Shown one piece after another: positions 31,128 through 41,068 of a stretch of DNA of 64,000 bases. Under the pieces are notes generated by a model. The model saw only the letters and a list, made by a program, of their open reading frames with translations. It was not told the origin of the DNA and ran no database searches. The position numbers and the translations under genes were made by a program. Each line of letters opens with the position of its first letter. Within the stretch, counting starts at the first letter, position 1. The DNA is taken from positions 352,718 through 416,717 of the forward strand of contig JAHEWK010000034.1 in the NCBI GenBank assembly GCA_020740775.1, written 5' to 3'. The DNA is from Ilyonectria destructans. Lineage: Eukaryota > Ascomycota > Sordariomycetes > Hypocreales > Nectriaceae.

Positions 31128-32530
31128 TATAGTTTATAATTTAGATAGCGAATCCAAGGAACAGTCAAGTATGTATTGATAGATGATGGGTGTTTTGTTC
31201 CGATTCCATTGCCCCCGTCGTTCTGGCTCTTTTACGCAGGGATGATGATGTACCCCGCCCGGAACGTCCGGTTCGCGTTCGATGACGATGATGACGCCTG
31301 ACGCGGGGTTCGCAGCACCAGACATCCACCAAAGACCCAAAATCTCCGCCAAGTTGCTACCAGGTATTCCAAAAAGGAGATCAATAATGAGATTTCTATT
31401 AAAAATCCGATCTAATGTAATAGATTTCATCTAACTCAAGCAGAAGCAAGAACCTCACAAAATGCACACGAGAAGAGCAACGACATTATTATAAATTAAG
31501 AGCTCACGTGAATCTCACGTGATTCTTAGCAGAAAATCCCCAGCCAATGAAGACGTCTTTTCACTCGGGGGGAGGATTAGAACCATTAGAGGGACCCGGG
31601 TGTGTATTAATCCGGGCCAACCAGAGGTGCAGTTGCGCTTCCGAATCGGGTAATCGGGATTTTGGGGGGGTGAAAAATCCCAGAGCTTAAGAAGACCTTT
31701 CGTACCGAAAGGCATACCTGGCCGGTGGCGGTAAATGCTGGCCGTGCTCCCGGGGCTAGTCTCCGGTACTTCCGAAGATGACGTGTGTACCCGTTTTGCC
31801 CGTATTTAAAGTACCATAGTTCTCCATAGGAGCGCAGTACCAGGGAGGTTTGTACAAGGCGATTCACCCTAGGCCGACCCGCTTTTTAGACTCAACTCAG
31901 GTCAGGGACTACTGAGTGGCTGAGTGGCTTCTCAACCTGGCTTCAATGCACGATGACGGAGTTCTTATATAAGGCATAAGGATAACGGTCACCACAAGGA
32001 ACGAACGTTCATGGGTTCGAATGGTTGAGCATAGGCCACATTCCTGATTGTTCATGCACAGTACTGTACAGTAATCCAGACAAGGAAGGGGTTATTCCAT
32101 CTGGTTCCTTTCATCCAAACCGTTGGTTCCGAGAATCTTGTCTCGTGCCAGGTACCGGACCACCTGCGCCACACCTGCACCGCCCAGATTAGTCTGATGA
32201 AGCCCTATTGTTTATCACAAGACGCGCAGATAGTCAAGGAATCAGCAAATCTATTGATTGTCTCTGCGCGCCAGTGGCAATACTTAGTTAGCGCTGTCCA
32301 GCGAATGACCCTTTTATCGTCGGCTACTGATGCCTGGGTTATCCGCGGATACCGACAGGTGCGAACTGGCGGGCCGGCGGTAAACATTGGTGTCCGAATG
32401 GATCCAAGAGTCGTAGAGGGCTTTGTGAATATAAGTGAGCAGATTCTATTCGTCAAAAGAATGGACTCCGCAAATAGAATTGCTCTTTCAGAGTCGGAAA
32501 TCCCTGACCACTAGACTTTTTGCTGCAGAC
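31128..32530. other. Intergenic region, no supported gene
   Basis: Short frames without motifs. A pair of CACGTG sites lies at about 31506 and 31517 (GCTCACGTGAATCTCACGTGATT), similar in layout to the CACGTG pair inside the TRIM LTR at 34985 and 35002 on the other strand; a decayed relative of that LTR is possible but unproven. The right end of Helitron 2 should be in this region and was not recognised. Confidence 0.4.
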
Positions 32531-33145
32531 ATGTCTGTATCTCCTACTTTTAAAGGCTATGTCGCCTCGACGCAAGACGCCCTCATCCTATTCGAGGCAT
32601 GCCTCACCGGCCAGCTTAACCACACCAGTCGACAACTGCGTGAGGACGAGCGACCCTCCCTAGTCGTGAGTGGGAACGTCTTCGTTTACGAGCAACACTC
32701 GTCTGGCATCATTCGCTGGGCTGATGGAATTCGGTGGGGGGCTCCGGAAGTCGTCAACGATTTCCACTTGTACCAGCAATCGGTTGCTGATCTCGAAGCT
32801 TCTGAGTGTGCTGCTCAACAAGGCGGCGGCGACACCTCTCGTAAGCGGACAGGACTCTTGATAATTGGCTAGAGATGAACCGAAGTACTGATGCAAGTCT
32901 TTTTTTTCTTTTTAGGTGCTTTGGACTTCCCAGACCTACGGAAGTATGAGATTAGCGTAACGGTCCGCGGCATTTCGCACCATCTCGTGGGCTACTTCAC
33001 CTTAAGGGCCGCCCTAGCTGGTGAATTACTGGCCCCAACTCTAGACCCGGTGCTGTGTACCTTGTCTCCTCGAGAAGAGCTCTTGATTCAGAGGTTCATT
33101 GCGCCTGCGCAAAACGGAGATGAGGTGCACCGGAACGAAGCGTGA
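32531..33145 (+). CDS. Gti1/Pac2 family (WOPR domain) protein, domain-only form
   Basis: Two exons, 32531-32840 and 32916-33145, joined by a 75-bp intron (CTC|GTAAGC to TTTTTAG|GTGC), giving 179 aa. The first WOPR half reads TFKGYVASTQDALILFEACLTG, RQLREDERPSLVVSGNVFVYEQ and SSGIIRWADGIRWGAP with a final FHLYQQ. The second half reads YEISVTVRGISHHLVGYFTL, AGELLAPTLDP and LIQRF-AP. Proteins of this family (Wor1, Ryp1, Pac2, Sge1) are DNA-binding regulators of morphology and virulence-type programs. The usual long C-terminal region is missing: the protein ends 23 residues after the domain. It could be a complete small regulator or a competitor of larger relatives. ORF-level quality is good. Confidence 0.85.
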
Positions 33146-34970
33146 ATAGACGCCATTATGAGCGGGTTGTTCTAGCTTTGGTCTTGAGGTCCAACGAGTG
33201 CTCTCTATCTTTCTACTCGAGACGAGTGGGTTTTCTTTGTTACCAAACACTTTATACGTTTTTCATTCTCGCTAACTGTTGAGAAAAGATTGTACGAACA
33301 CTCACCGCTCACAATCCCGTGTATTGAATTCTGGGTGCATTCTCTTTTGTATAATTGACAGAACTTGAGCCGGTGTTTTGTTTTACCTCATTTATTGTTA
33401 AATCTGGCCGTTTCACTGAGCGCAACTTCTGGTTGTTAGAAAACTATTTTAGAATTTGGACTGAAGGAGGAGAAGGAACTCTGGGTGACAGCCGCTTTCC
33501 ATTGTATTTCACAAGACTACGAACGATCCGACGATTGCTCTCCTCACTCGGAAATATGCCTAGCCTGGCTCGATGATGATTGCTTCACGTATGTATACTT
33601 GATTCTTTCGATTGATGATCGTATTGTGAATGGCCCTTGGGGATTACGTTACGCCAAAGGATCTCACAATCTCGGTATTTGGTGTGTGAGCTGCTACTGC
33701 AACGGACACGCACGAGTACATCGAGATAACTCATCCTATTCAATAAATCATAACTTGTAGCCCTTTTGCTCCCATTTAGAAGTACTCATGCGGGTGTTGC
33801 GGAGATATAAGTCCACCAGGTGCAGGTTTTACACACACAAGCCGGTGTAACAGGATGAATCTGGGTGGCTTGGAGGCGGTATGGATTTGTCAGCCATGGT
33901 AGAGTTGAGATATGGCCTTAGTTGTTCAATCTACGTCTCCTCGACTCGCCTGCCGTGTCACAGAAGCGTCGCGCCCAGAGTAGTCCTACCGAGTCGTCCT
34001 CCGCTGTGGAGGCAGTGGCCTGAACTAGGCTGATGACGTTGAAGAAATCCGATACTACCGAAACGGCCTCTTCGTCTTCGAGGGCTAGACGATGGTTACC
34101 TGACGGCGCTCCTGGTTCGAACTCCACAAGCCGCCCCTGTTGCTCGAAGTGCAGCCTCACGGCCCTAAATCGAGGGGTTAGAACGTGAGTCTGCGTCGGA
34201 CGAGAGGTAAGACTGCACTTTGTCCACGGCCTCCAGGTAGGAGCCGAAAGGCCCGTGACCCAAATGGCCATGACAGCAAGGTCTAGAAGGCTCTATGGCG
34301 TGCCGAATATCTCGTCGATTCGAGCAGCGCTGAGAACTCGCTGTCTAAATATACCTACTACTCGCATAGCCACGTCATAACGTTAGGAGGTTGTTTGCTT
34401 AGCATTAGGGATGCGGCTGCCTGCTAAAATCTCTAGCCCTGCTGTTCTGCCTCTGTGATGCAGGAACCTGGTGCCTATTATGCCTACACATAGAACCTGC
34501 TCATCATCTTAATGCACACCCTGTTGTTGTTGGAGATCACAAGTGTGAGGCGACCAAGTAGGTGGCAAAGGTGCGGAAGAAGGTGGAAGAAGGTGGAACA
34601 TTCCACAGAGAGCGTGCCTGTACATAAATAGTAGTTCTCCTACTGCACATGTAGAGAGAAGGAAGTAATCTGTATCTTCTCATTTCAACAGTTGTTTGAC
34701 TGCTAGAGACACCTAAGAAGCCAGCAACCTCTGCTTCGGATATCGGCAATACGCTTCCGGGCGGGGCACGTGGAGACAATTCTTTGCACAAGTTCTCTGG
34801 GTTGGTATGGCCGGCCAAGCGACCGACGGTCTAGCTCCTCGTCTTCTCTACCTTACAGTATCGCCGATGCACGACCCCCCCGGATTACACGCAACGCTCC
34901 TGTCGGACTGATTAGAATTGCCTCTGCCTGGTTTCGTACACGGTCTTTTCCAAACAATTCGCCAACGGGC
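33146..34970. other. Intergenic region, no supported gene
   Basis: Several frames of 60-117 codons exist on both strands, including one at 33918-34271 on the minus strand, but none shows a motif or a convincing gene structure. Confidence 0.4.
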
Positions 34971-35164
34971 TGATACGTGAAATCACGTGAGGATCATCAG
35001 TCACGTGAGCAATGCCTCAAAAGGGCCTGCAGGGCCCTTTTGACTTTGCTTCTTCATCATTCTTCTTCATACAACAATACAATCCATCACCTGCTATTGC
35101 AGCTCTCTGGCCCTTCGTGCCCCCTAGGGCCTCTGGCCCTTGGCCATCGCCTCTTTTCGTATCA
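34971..35164 (+). repeat. Left LTR of the TRIM-like element
   Basis: Contains two CACGTG palindromes (34985-34990 and 35002-35007) and a near-perfect hairpin at 35019-35041 with arms AAAAGGGCC and GGCCCTTTT around TGCAG. The hairpin might be an RNA processing signal. Confidence 0.9.
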
Positions 35165-35189
35165 AATGGTAGCAATTATACTGCTGCAT

Positions 35190-35545
35190 CTTGGTCACCA
35201 GCTTTGACAGCACCAGCTTTGACAGCACCAGCTTCGACAGCACCCGCTTCAGTCGCCCATGGCTTTGCGATACCAGCTTTGATGGCACCAGCCTCTGTGC
35301 ACCAGCTTCTTCAAGCATCGCCTATCTTAGCCGACTCGCCTTAGTTGCGCTCCTGACACCGGCCCGTCAGCACCAGCTCTCCCGAGCACCAGCCCGTCTC
35401 AGCACCAGCTCTCTTCTGAGCACCAGCCCGTCTCAGCACCAGCTCTCCCGAGCACCAGCTCTCTTAAGCACCGGCTCTCTCTCGAACACCGGCTCTCTCT
35501 TGAGCACCCAGCCCTCGCGGCACCACAGCCCTCGCGGCACTCTTT
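35190..35545 (+). repeat. Minisatellite inside the TRIM-like element
   Basis: A 15-bp unit (CACCAGCTTTGACAG type) is repeated about three times from 35197, and degenerate units of the form AGCACCAGCTCTC recur from about 35365 to 35500, then CTCGCGGCACC twice. The open frame over it is a by-product of the repeats. Confidence 0.7.
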
Positions 35546-35797
35546 GGATCCCGTTGGTTCAACTCCTTTGGATACCGGCGATCCCCCTCAAAGCTGTCCC
35601 CTTCGCTGGGCCTGAATAGCAACACCAAGCAGCCGACCGACCGGCCGACCGACCAATGCAGACAAGATCGTCTTACGGTATGAGAGGCATATTTCTCGCG
35701 GATGGATTTGGCAAGGAACTTTGGAAGGAAATGGATCTAGGCTCTATCCTTGTCTTGCCTACTGAGGACAGTAGAGTCTCTTTTTGTGTGCGGCATA

Positions 35798-35991
35798 TGA
35801 TACGTGAAATCACGTGAGGATCATCAGTCACGTGAGCAATGCCTCAAAAGGGCCTGCAGGGCCCTTTTGACTTTGCTTCTTCATCATTCTTCTTCATACA
35901 ACAATACAATCCATCACCTGCTATTGCAGCTCTCTGGCCCTTCGTGCCCCCTAGGGCCTCTGGCCCTTGGCCATCGCCTCTTTTCGTATCA
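35798..35991 (+). repeat. Right LTR of the TRIM-like element
   Basis: The same 194 bp as the left LTR, with the same hairpin (35846-35868), then CGGGC. Confidence 0.9.
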
Positions 35992-36425
35992 CGGGCCTGT
36001 CTGTATCGGAGCCGAAACGTCTCCTGAGAGTCACGGTCCCCGCCTCTAGCAAGCAAACCTCGGCGTTCGCACCGATGGCATTCATTATCTCCCCAGTCAC
36101 AGCAGTAGGCGCATTGTTTTCACATCGGAGACTTAGCTGATTCGAAATGACCAAGTAAGGGAAACTGGGCACCGCAACCGCGAAAAGCATCCTGGGTGAC
36201 AATCTTTGATCCTGACGTTCTTGTAGTAGTCTTAGTGGATGCTCTTGTTCTTCTGCCTCGTAATGAGGCTTGCGTTACGGTGCATGTTTACTTATATCCC
36301 TCCTACATCCATCCTTAGTTGTCCCCTTCTGACTAAGCCCTTAGCACACAATCTCCTCGGCTTAAAACAAGAATTCGCACTCAAACAATACGTTAGTAAA
36401 TAATTCTCTTGACCATTTTGCTTTC

Positions 36426-36756
36426 TTATTCAATTTCTCTCTCAAAGCCATTCCTATCTTCATGGAAATCAGCAATAGCTTGTCGCGTCTCCTCCTCGCT
36501 AGTACAAACGAAAGGGCCGTAGTGCACCACCGCTTGGTCCAAGGGCTGACCGGCGAGAAGAATAAAGCGACCCGATTTCTTCGCTTCGTTCTGGGCCGAT
36601 GCTTCAATGCAGGTACCTTCTGTACTGAAGATGGCAGTGTGGAACTGGTGAACACCATGCGAATCAGCTGCTGGACCAAGAGTCGTTGTGCCCTGAAGGG
36701 TATAGGCTAAAGCGTTCCATTTAATCGGCAGGATTAGCTTGACCTCGCCACCTAGA
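36426..36756 (-). pseudogene. Pirin C-terminal fragment
   Basis: The minus-strand frame from the pogo border to TAA at 36428-36426 reads GGEVKLILPIKWNALAYTLQG, then HQFHTAIFSTEG, then SGRFILLAGQPLDQAVVHYG, then PFVCTSEEETRQAIADF and NGFE. These are the second cupin strand set and the Pirin_C signature (RF-L-AG-PL, V-YGPFV, NGF). Pirins are non-haem iron cupins with nuclear or quercetinase-type roles. The metal-binding N-terminal half is absent; the pogo-like element starts right at the break. The frame itself is open, so the truncation may be fairly young. Confidence 0.75.
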
Positions 36757-36889
36757 TAAGTCCCTGGGGGGGTTCTGGTTCACCCCCGGTTCTGGTTCAC
36801 CCTATCAAAACACTGGCACAACCACATATGTTGTCGCAACTATGTCAATTTAATAGCTAAAAATACAATAAAAATACCATTTGAATTGT

Positions 36890-38340
36890 TTAATTACTCT
36901 CTTCCTCCGAAGGGGTCCTGTATCGCTGTGCACGCCCAATTGACCTCCTGGGACGCACTAGAGATGGCTGCTCATCGGTGCTACTATCTACCTCTTCACT
37001 TCGAACCACAGCTACTTGGGAAAGGCTGATGAAAGTATCGTTTGGATTTGGTTGCACTCTTCGACGTTTTCGTGGATTGGTCTGTTCCAACTGTGCATGT
37101 AAGCGAGCGATCTCACGATCATTTACTGCAAGCTGTGTGGTGCGCTTATCAAACGAACTAGCAATCTTGCGAATGATTAATCTCGATCCTGGGGTTCTTG
37201 CCTTGCTACCTAAGACTTTTACGACGTCTTGGCTCTTCGTTGGGGTGGAGATATTGCTGTGCGACTGGGGTGTAGGTGTCTGGTCTTGTGTGTATATTAC
37301 CCAGCGTGAAGACAAAGTTTTATATGGGTTCCTGGGGAATAGACCCGTTTCCCGCCAGCCAGCTTCGATATTAGCTTCTGTAATCCTTTTTCTCGAGCTT
37401 CTGTGCAGAAGTTAAGAAATTTGACTTTGCCAACACAGTTTAAGTGCGTGAGAGCCATCCAGCAGCTGACGAGTTTCCTTGACTCTGTCGTCAAACTGGA
37501 AAAACAGCCCAGACCCAAAGGCTTTGTAACGTCAGAAGTATGAGCTGGCAAGAATAATATATAGACGTTATTTAGGAAGCAAGTCGTCATGAAATCCTCC
37601 GTAGTGTGCGAACTATGGGCGTCGACAATAAGTAGTCTTGCTGCAGAGAGGTCCTCTAAGGCTGCCTGTGGCAAAAAAGCTTTCTCAAGCCACTCAAGCG
37701 CAATATCGTTGCTTGCCCATTCATTGGCAGTGTAGGTAGTATGCCAATTAGGATATTTTCAAGTAGTTGGTCACTGAACCACTGATCTTGAACAGAGGCC
37801 CCCTTGAAGATGATGAGGGGGTCTAAGACCTTACCAGTCGCTGATATACACTCGATAAACGAGGCCCAGGTGCGACTGCTGCCCTCTTTAACACGTGTCT
37901 GGCCGGGAGGCTTCTCTGAACTACCAATAACCAAACCGTTAACACCCAAGCCTTCCATAATGCCTCTTTCATCCACGTTGTATCGCCGTTGGGGGGGATC
38001 CAGCTGACAGTATCGCAAAGCTCGGACAACTTGTTGATATTAGCGGGATATATCGCGTCAACTCAATTCCAAGCAGTCTTGCAACCTATCTTAGTATTGG
38101 TAGTCGAATGGCACTTGACGAAGCCACTAGTCCACTTCTTTCCAAGAGCTTGGTGGTCTCCTTGAGCTCGTAAGATCGCCGAAGCCACAGAACGAACTTG
38201 GGCATGCGAAGGCGCGTAACCAAGGCCTTCTTGAATTAGAATCCACCTAACAAAGTCTTCTTCTTGCACTGTAGAAAGTCGCTGTTGGTTTTGGTGTGCC
38301 ACAGAGTGTGGTTGTCGGCCAAGAAGCCAGTGATGAAGTG
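36890..38340 (-). pseudogene. pogo/Fot1-like transposase remnant (Tc5 HTH + DDE_1)
   Basis: Reading leftwards: HSVAHQNQQRLSTVQEEDFVRW and GLGYAPSHAQVRSVAS (CENP-B / Tc5 helix-turn-helix), GKKWTSGFVKCH, then in other frames YNVDERGIMEG, TWASFIECISATGKVLDPL, FKGASVQDQWF, NEWASNDIALEWLEKAFLPQ, LLIVDAHSSHTTEDF and FLPAHTSDVTKPLGLGCF. The third catalytic Asp (normally PLD) is Gly here. Stops and frame changes near 38060 and 37740 break it. The C-terminal 140 residues are basic. A TA-duplicating transposase of the Tc1/mariner superfamily, now dead. Confidence 0.82.
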
Positions 38341-38818
38341 TTTGGTTTAGCAGCAGAAAGGGACAGGAACAACACCCAACTCATTAACTTACCCTAGGGG
38401 AGATGCACAGAATATCGTCACACAGGCGTCTTGGATGGTCAGCCCGAAGCTGCACCAGACTACGCGTATGAGGTCGGATTGATCTGAGGCTTATGTCTCC
38501 TGATAGAGAAGCATCTAATGAGATGGAATATCGGGTCGGTCGCAGGAAAGTTCGCTGGCAAGGCATCAGTAGGGCCTGCGGCAGGCCGATATCTGGGGGA
38601 GGTGGAAGACAGAGTTTGGACAAGATTTGTAGCGACCGTCAAAATAGACTCAAATAAATCTCTCAAAAATAAAGGCAACAATTTAATAGACTCCCTAGCT
38701 GCCTCGAGCCCTTCCGGCCTCTCTGACTTCTAGCAAGAATCTCTGATGAAAAGAAAAAGCGATCCTCCTCCCTTGTGAATGCCCTGACCTCTCCTTTTAA
38801 CCTCATCCGGACCACCCT

Positions 38819-39034
38819 TGTGAAAGGCCTCTAGTGAGTTGATTCAACTAACTAGTCCCTATGCTGTTTACTTTCAAGATGAAGAAAGGAAAGAATCTAA
38901 ATACAAACTGGGTGCGTGAAGACGCGTTATATCTTCTTTAATATAGAAGATTCGAGAATCAACTCGATGGCGCTGTGGAGAAGAATTCGGGCTTGGCGGC
39001 AGAGCCGCCAGCCAAGTGGGCCTGACCCGTTACA
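38819..39034 (-). mobile_element. Solo LTR (216 bp) inside the pogo-like element
   Basis: The same sequence and orientation as the solo LTR at 8932-9147, beginning TGTGAAAGG and ending CCCGTTACA, with the 5-bp target duplication ACCCT (38814-38818 and 39035-39039). Confidence 0.95.
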
Positions 39035-39105
39035 ACCCTAGGGACATCCCCGCTAGCGACCAGCTAGCCCAAGTGACCCTAACCGCCTGTCACATTGGTT
39101 AGGTA

Positions 39106-39516
39106 CAGGCTTTCTATCCATACTCGTATGGAATAAGTGATGGAGTATGGAATATTCCATACTCCATACTCCATATTCCATACGGGCCGTCCGTATTCCA
39201 TACGGGCCGTCCGTATTCCATACGTATGGAATAATGGATTATTCCGGAAAATATTATCCCCGCTATTGCAGTCTGTTTCAGAGCGATCCCAAACCCATCG
39301 TTTATGCTGGTTCATACTTCAATCTCAACTCTGTCTGCAGCCGACAGCAGGCAAATCACTGTATAATTACTGAATTGCAGAGCTCCTAAACCTGTTTCTT
39401 TACGATAGTGGCAGTTTGAGAGATGACGTCATTTTTTGTATTCCATACGAGGTGCATTCCATATTCCATATTCCATACGGGCCTGTATGGAGTATGGAGT
39501 ATGGATAGAAAGCCTG
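39106..39516. mobile_element. hAT-type MITE, 411 bp
   Basis: A perfect 20-bp terminal inverted repeat, CAGGCTTTCTATCCATACTC at the left and its complement at the right, and a perfect 8-bp target duplication GTTAGGTA (39098-39105 and 39517-39524). Subterminal parts are full of TATTCCATAC / GTATGGAATA words in both directions. No transposase. Confidence 0.92.
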
Positions 39517-39695
39517 GTTAGGTATACGGTGGATCTTGGCCGACGTCCGGATGGTTTCGCCATGGAGGATATCTTAGATGGCGTTATCTATATCGGCGGT
39601 AGTATTACGAGACATAACGGCTCCCTGGCAGTCTAAAACACGAAAAAGCAGTTTGATTGATCGAAGTTGTGATAGTTGACGAAGGGAAATAGGTA

Positions 39696-39717
39696 GCCAA
39701 CGCGTCGACGCGTTGGC
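39696..39717. repeat. Perfect 22-bp palindrome
   Basis: Each half reads GCCAACGCGTC. It lies near the right end of the pogo-like element. A similar but interrupted palindrome (AACGCGTCG, GAT, CGACGCGTT) lies in the middle of the next MITE at about 40230. Confidence 0.8.
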
Positions 39718-39782
39718 AAGGATTACGCGCAGGGGGGGCGAACCAGAACCAGGGGTGAACCATAACCCCCCCTAGGGACTTA

Positions 39783-39955
39783 AGCGTTGTTGCCACCTCG
39801 TAGAGTGGTGACCGATATGACTTTCTGAATGCTCGTATGCGGGACGTCAACCTGCGAAGCGAGTTGGTGTCAGGCAATGTGTGGATATCCGTCCACATCT
39901 TGATCGCTCTCCTCCAAAACCGTTGCTGTGCTGGAACGATATGAGCTTCTGCTTC
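39783..39955 (-). pseudogene. LINE-like retrotransposon fragment (C-terminal part)
   Basis: A minus-strand frame of about 57 residues between the MITE and the pogo-like element: PAQQRFWRRAIKMWTDIHTL, PDTNSLRRLTSRIRAF and RSPLYEVATTL. From memory this type of segment occurs near the C-terminus of fungal LINE polyproteins. Truncated at both sides. Confidence 0.4.
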
Positions 39956-40496
39956 CAGTGTGGCTAACAATCAGGTTCAAACTTGACAAGTCTCAATCAA
40001 GCTCGACCGCTCGTCAAGTCAAGTTCTCAAGTCGAGTTTGAAGCTGCCATTCAATCAATCAAGTTCAATGAGTGTCAAGCTGTCAAGTACTTGACGTTCA
40101 TCATTGGACATTTCACGAAATCACACAAACTCTAGGTTAAGTCAAGAGCACGAGTGCCACGTGGGACTTGTGGGACGAAATCGACTTGGACCCACCCATC
40201 AACCGACCCAGGGCACACATCTAAAACCCGCAACAACGCGTCGGATCGACGCGTTATTATACCCCTACACGCGTTCTGGGACCCAAACGGCTATCAACCA
40301 GTCAAAACTCATCTATGATATCTTCTACAATATAATCTATACATATTACCCGATTAGGTATAGTACATCAAGTGCTTGACAAGTTGTCAATCGAGGTGGC
40401 TATATGGTCAAGTCAAGCTTCAATCGAGCTGAGATAGCGTTCAATCAACCAAGTTTGAGGGCTGGAATTGAGCTTGACTGATTGTTAGCCACACTG
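39956..40496. mobile_element. hAT-type MITE with CTTGAC subterminal repeats, 541 bp
   Basis: The ends are CAGTGTGGCTAACAATCAG on both strands, close to the ends of the autonomous hAT at 44183 (CAGTGTTGCTAATAATAT). More than ten CTTGAC / GTCAAG words fill both subterminal regions, a likely transposase-binding array. The 8-bp flanks differ (TCTGCTTC and CATGGCTA), so a target duplication has been lost or the site was rearranged. Confidence 0.75.
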
Positions 40497-40497
40497 C

Positions 40498-40881
40498 ATG
40501 GCTATTTTCGTGAGGGTGGGCGACGGTAGCCTCATGTTTATGGCCGACGACGGCCAGATGATAAGCGAGACCGCGTCTCAGATTGCCAGAATGGTGCTCG
40601 CAGCGCTGGCGGCTCTAGAGAGCGATGGGATGCTCAGTGCCAACTCGCACACGCACAGCAACAACGCTGGCTGGATGATTGCAATGTACATTGCCATGGC
40701 CTCCATGTTCCGGGATATATCTCTAATCCAGGGGAATCGCCATTTTAAGTCCAAGCTGTTCAAATTCTGGGCTAGAAACTTTGATATCTACCTTCGGGCG
40801 ATCGCGCACCAACTAAACATCGCCATTCCCGCACTGATAGATGCCGTTCTTGCCGCAGTGGCGGCCACTAAGTTAGAATAA
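40498..40881 (+). CDS. Small hypothetical protein, 127 aa
   Basis: An ATG at 40498, one base beyond the MITE end, opens 127 codons (MAIFVRVGDGSLMFMADDGQ). The sequence is mostly helical and rich in Ala, Met and Ile, with a central NAGWMIAMYIAMASMF segment that is only weakly hydrophobic. No family recognised. The frame also continues to the left into the MITE end, so the true start is uncertain, and it may be the tail of an older gene. Confidence 0.35.
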   Translation: MAIFVRVGDGSLMFMADDGQMISETASQIARMVLAALAALESDGMLSANSHTHSNNAGWMIAMYIAMASMFRDISLIQGNRHFKSKLFKFWARNFDIYLRAIAHQLNIAIPALIDAVLAAVAATKLE

Positions 40882-41068
40882 ACTATGTTCTAGAATTCTT
40901 TGCTTCGGTAGGGTTACCAGCGCCGCAAAGTAACGTAGACAGCATGTACAATCACGATACCCAGGTCTAGTTCTCGCAACCTTCATCTCGGTAACCTGCT
41001 CGGGGGGGTCCAGACCGTTTCATGCCCCATAATGTTGAAAAAGAGGAACAAAAATAGAGCAATGGCTG

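Larger units (their letters stand above)
34971..35991 (+). mobile_element. TRIM-like non-autonomous LTR element, 1,021 bp
   Basis: Two 194-bp direct repeats (34971-35164 and 35798-35991), identical by eye, with inverted ends TGATACG...CGTATCA. They are flanked by the 5-bp target duplication CGGGC (34966-34970 and 35992-35996). TGGTAGCA at 35167, two bases after the left LTR, matches the first seven bases of the initiator-tRNA-Met primer site used by yeast Ty elements. The 633-bp inside has no gag or pol, only tandem repeats. It must be moved by another element's enzymes. I give the strand from the primer-site position. Confidence 0.9.
36759..39780 (-). mobile_element. pogo/Fot1-like DNA transposon with nested insertions, 3,022 bp
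   Basis: Inverted ends of about 45 bp: left AGTCCCTGGGGGGGTTC..., right (reverse) AGTCCCTAGGGGGGGTTA..., both continuing TGGTTCACCCC then GGTTCTGGTTC, with only a few mismatches. TA duplications flank it (36757-36758 and 39781-39782). Each end contains two copies of a GGTTCTGGTTCACCC-type word. The transposase lies on the minus strand. A solo LTR (38819-39034) and a MITE (39106-39516) sit inside, which explains the large size. Confidence 0.85.

Noticed and set aside
31500..31530. Possible relic of the TRIM LTR
   Set aside because: Only the CACGTG pair layout is shared; the rest of the 194 bp cannot be aligned by eye.
33918..34271. 117-codon minus-strand frame
   Set aside because: No recognisable domain and no splice structure.
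35191..35619. 142-codon frame inside the TRIM-like element
   Set aside because: Made of minisatellite units, no ATG start, no Gag motif.
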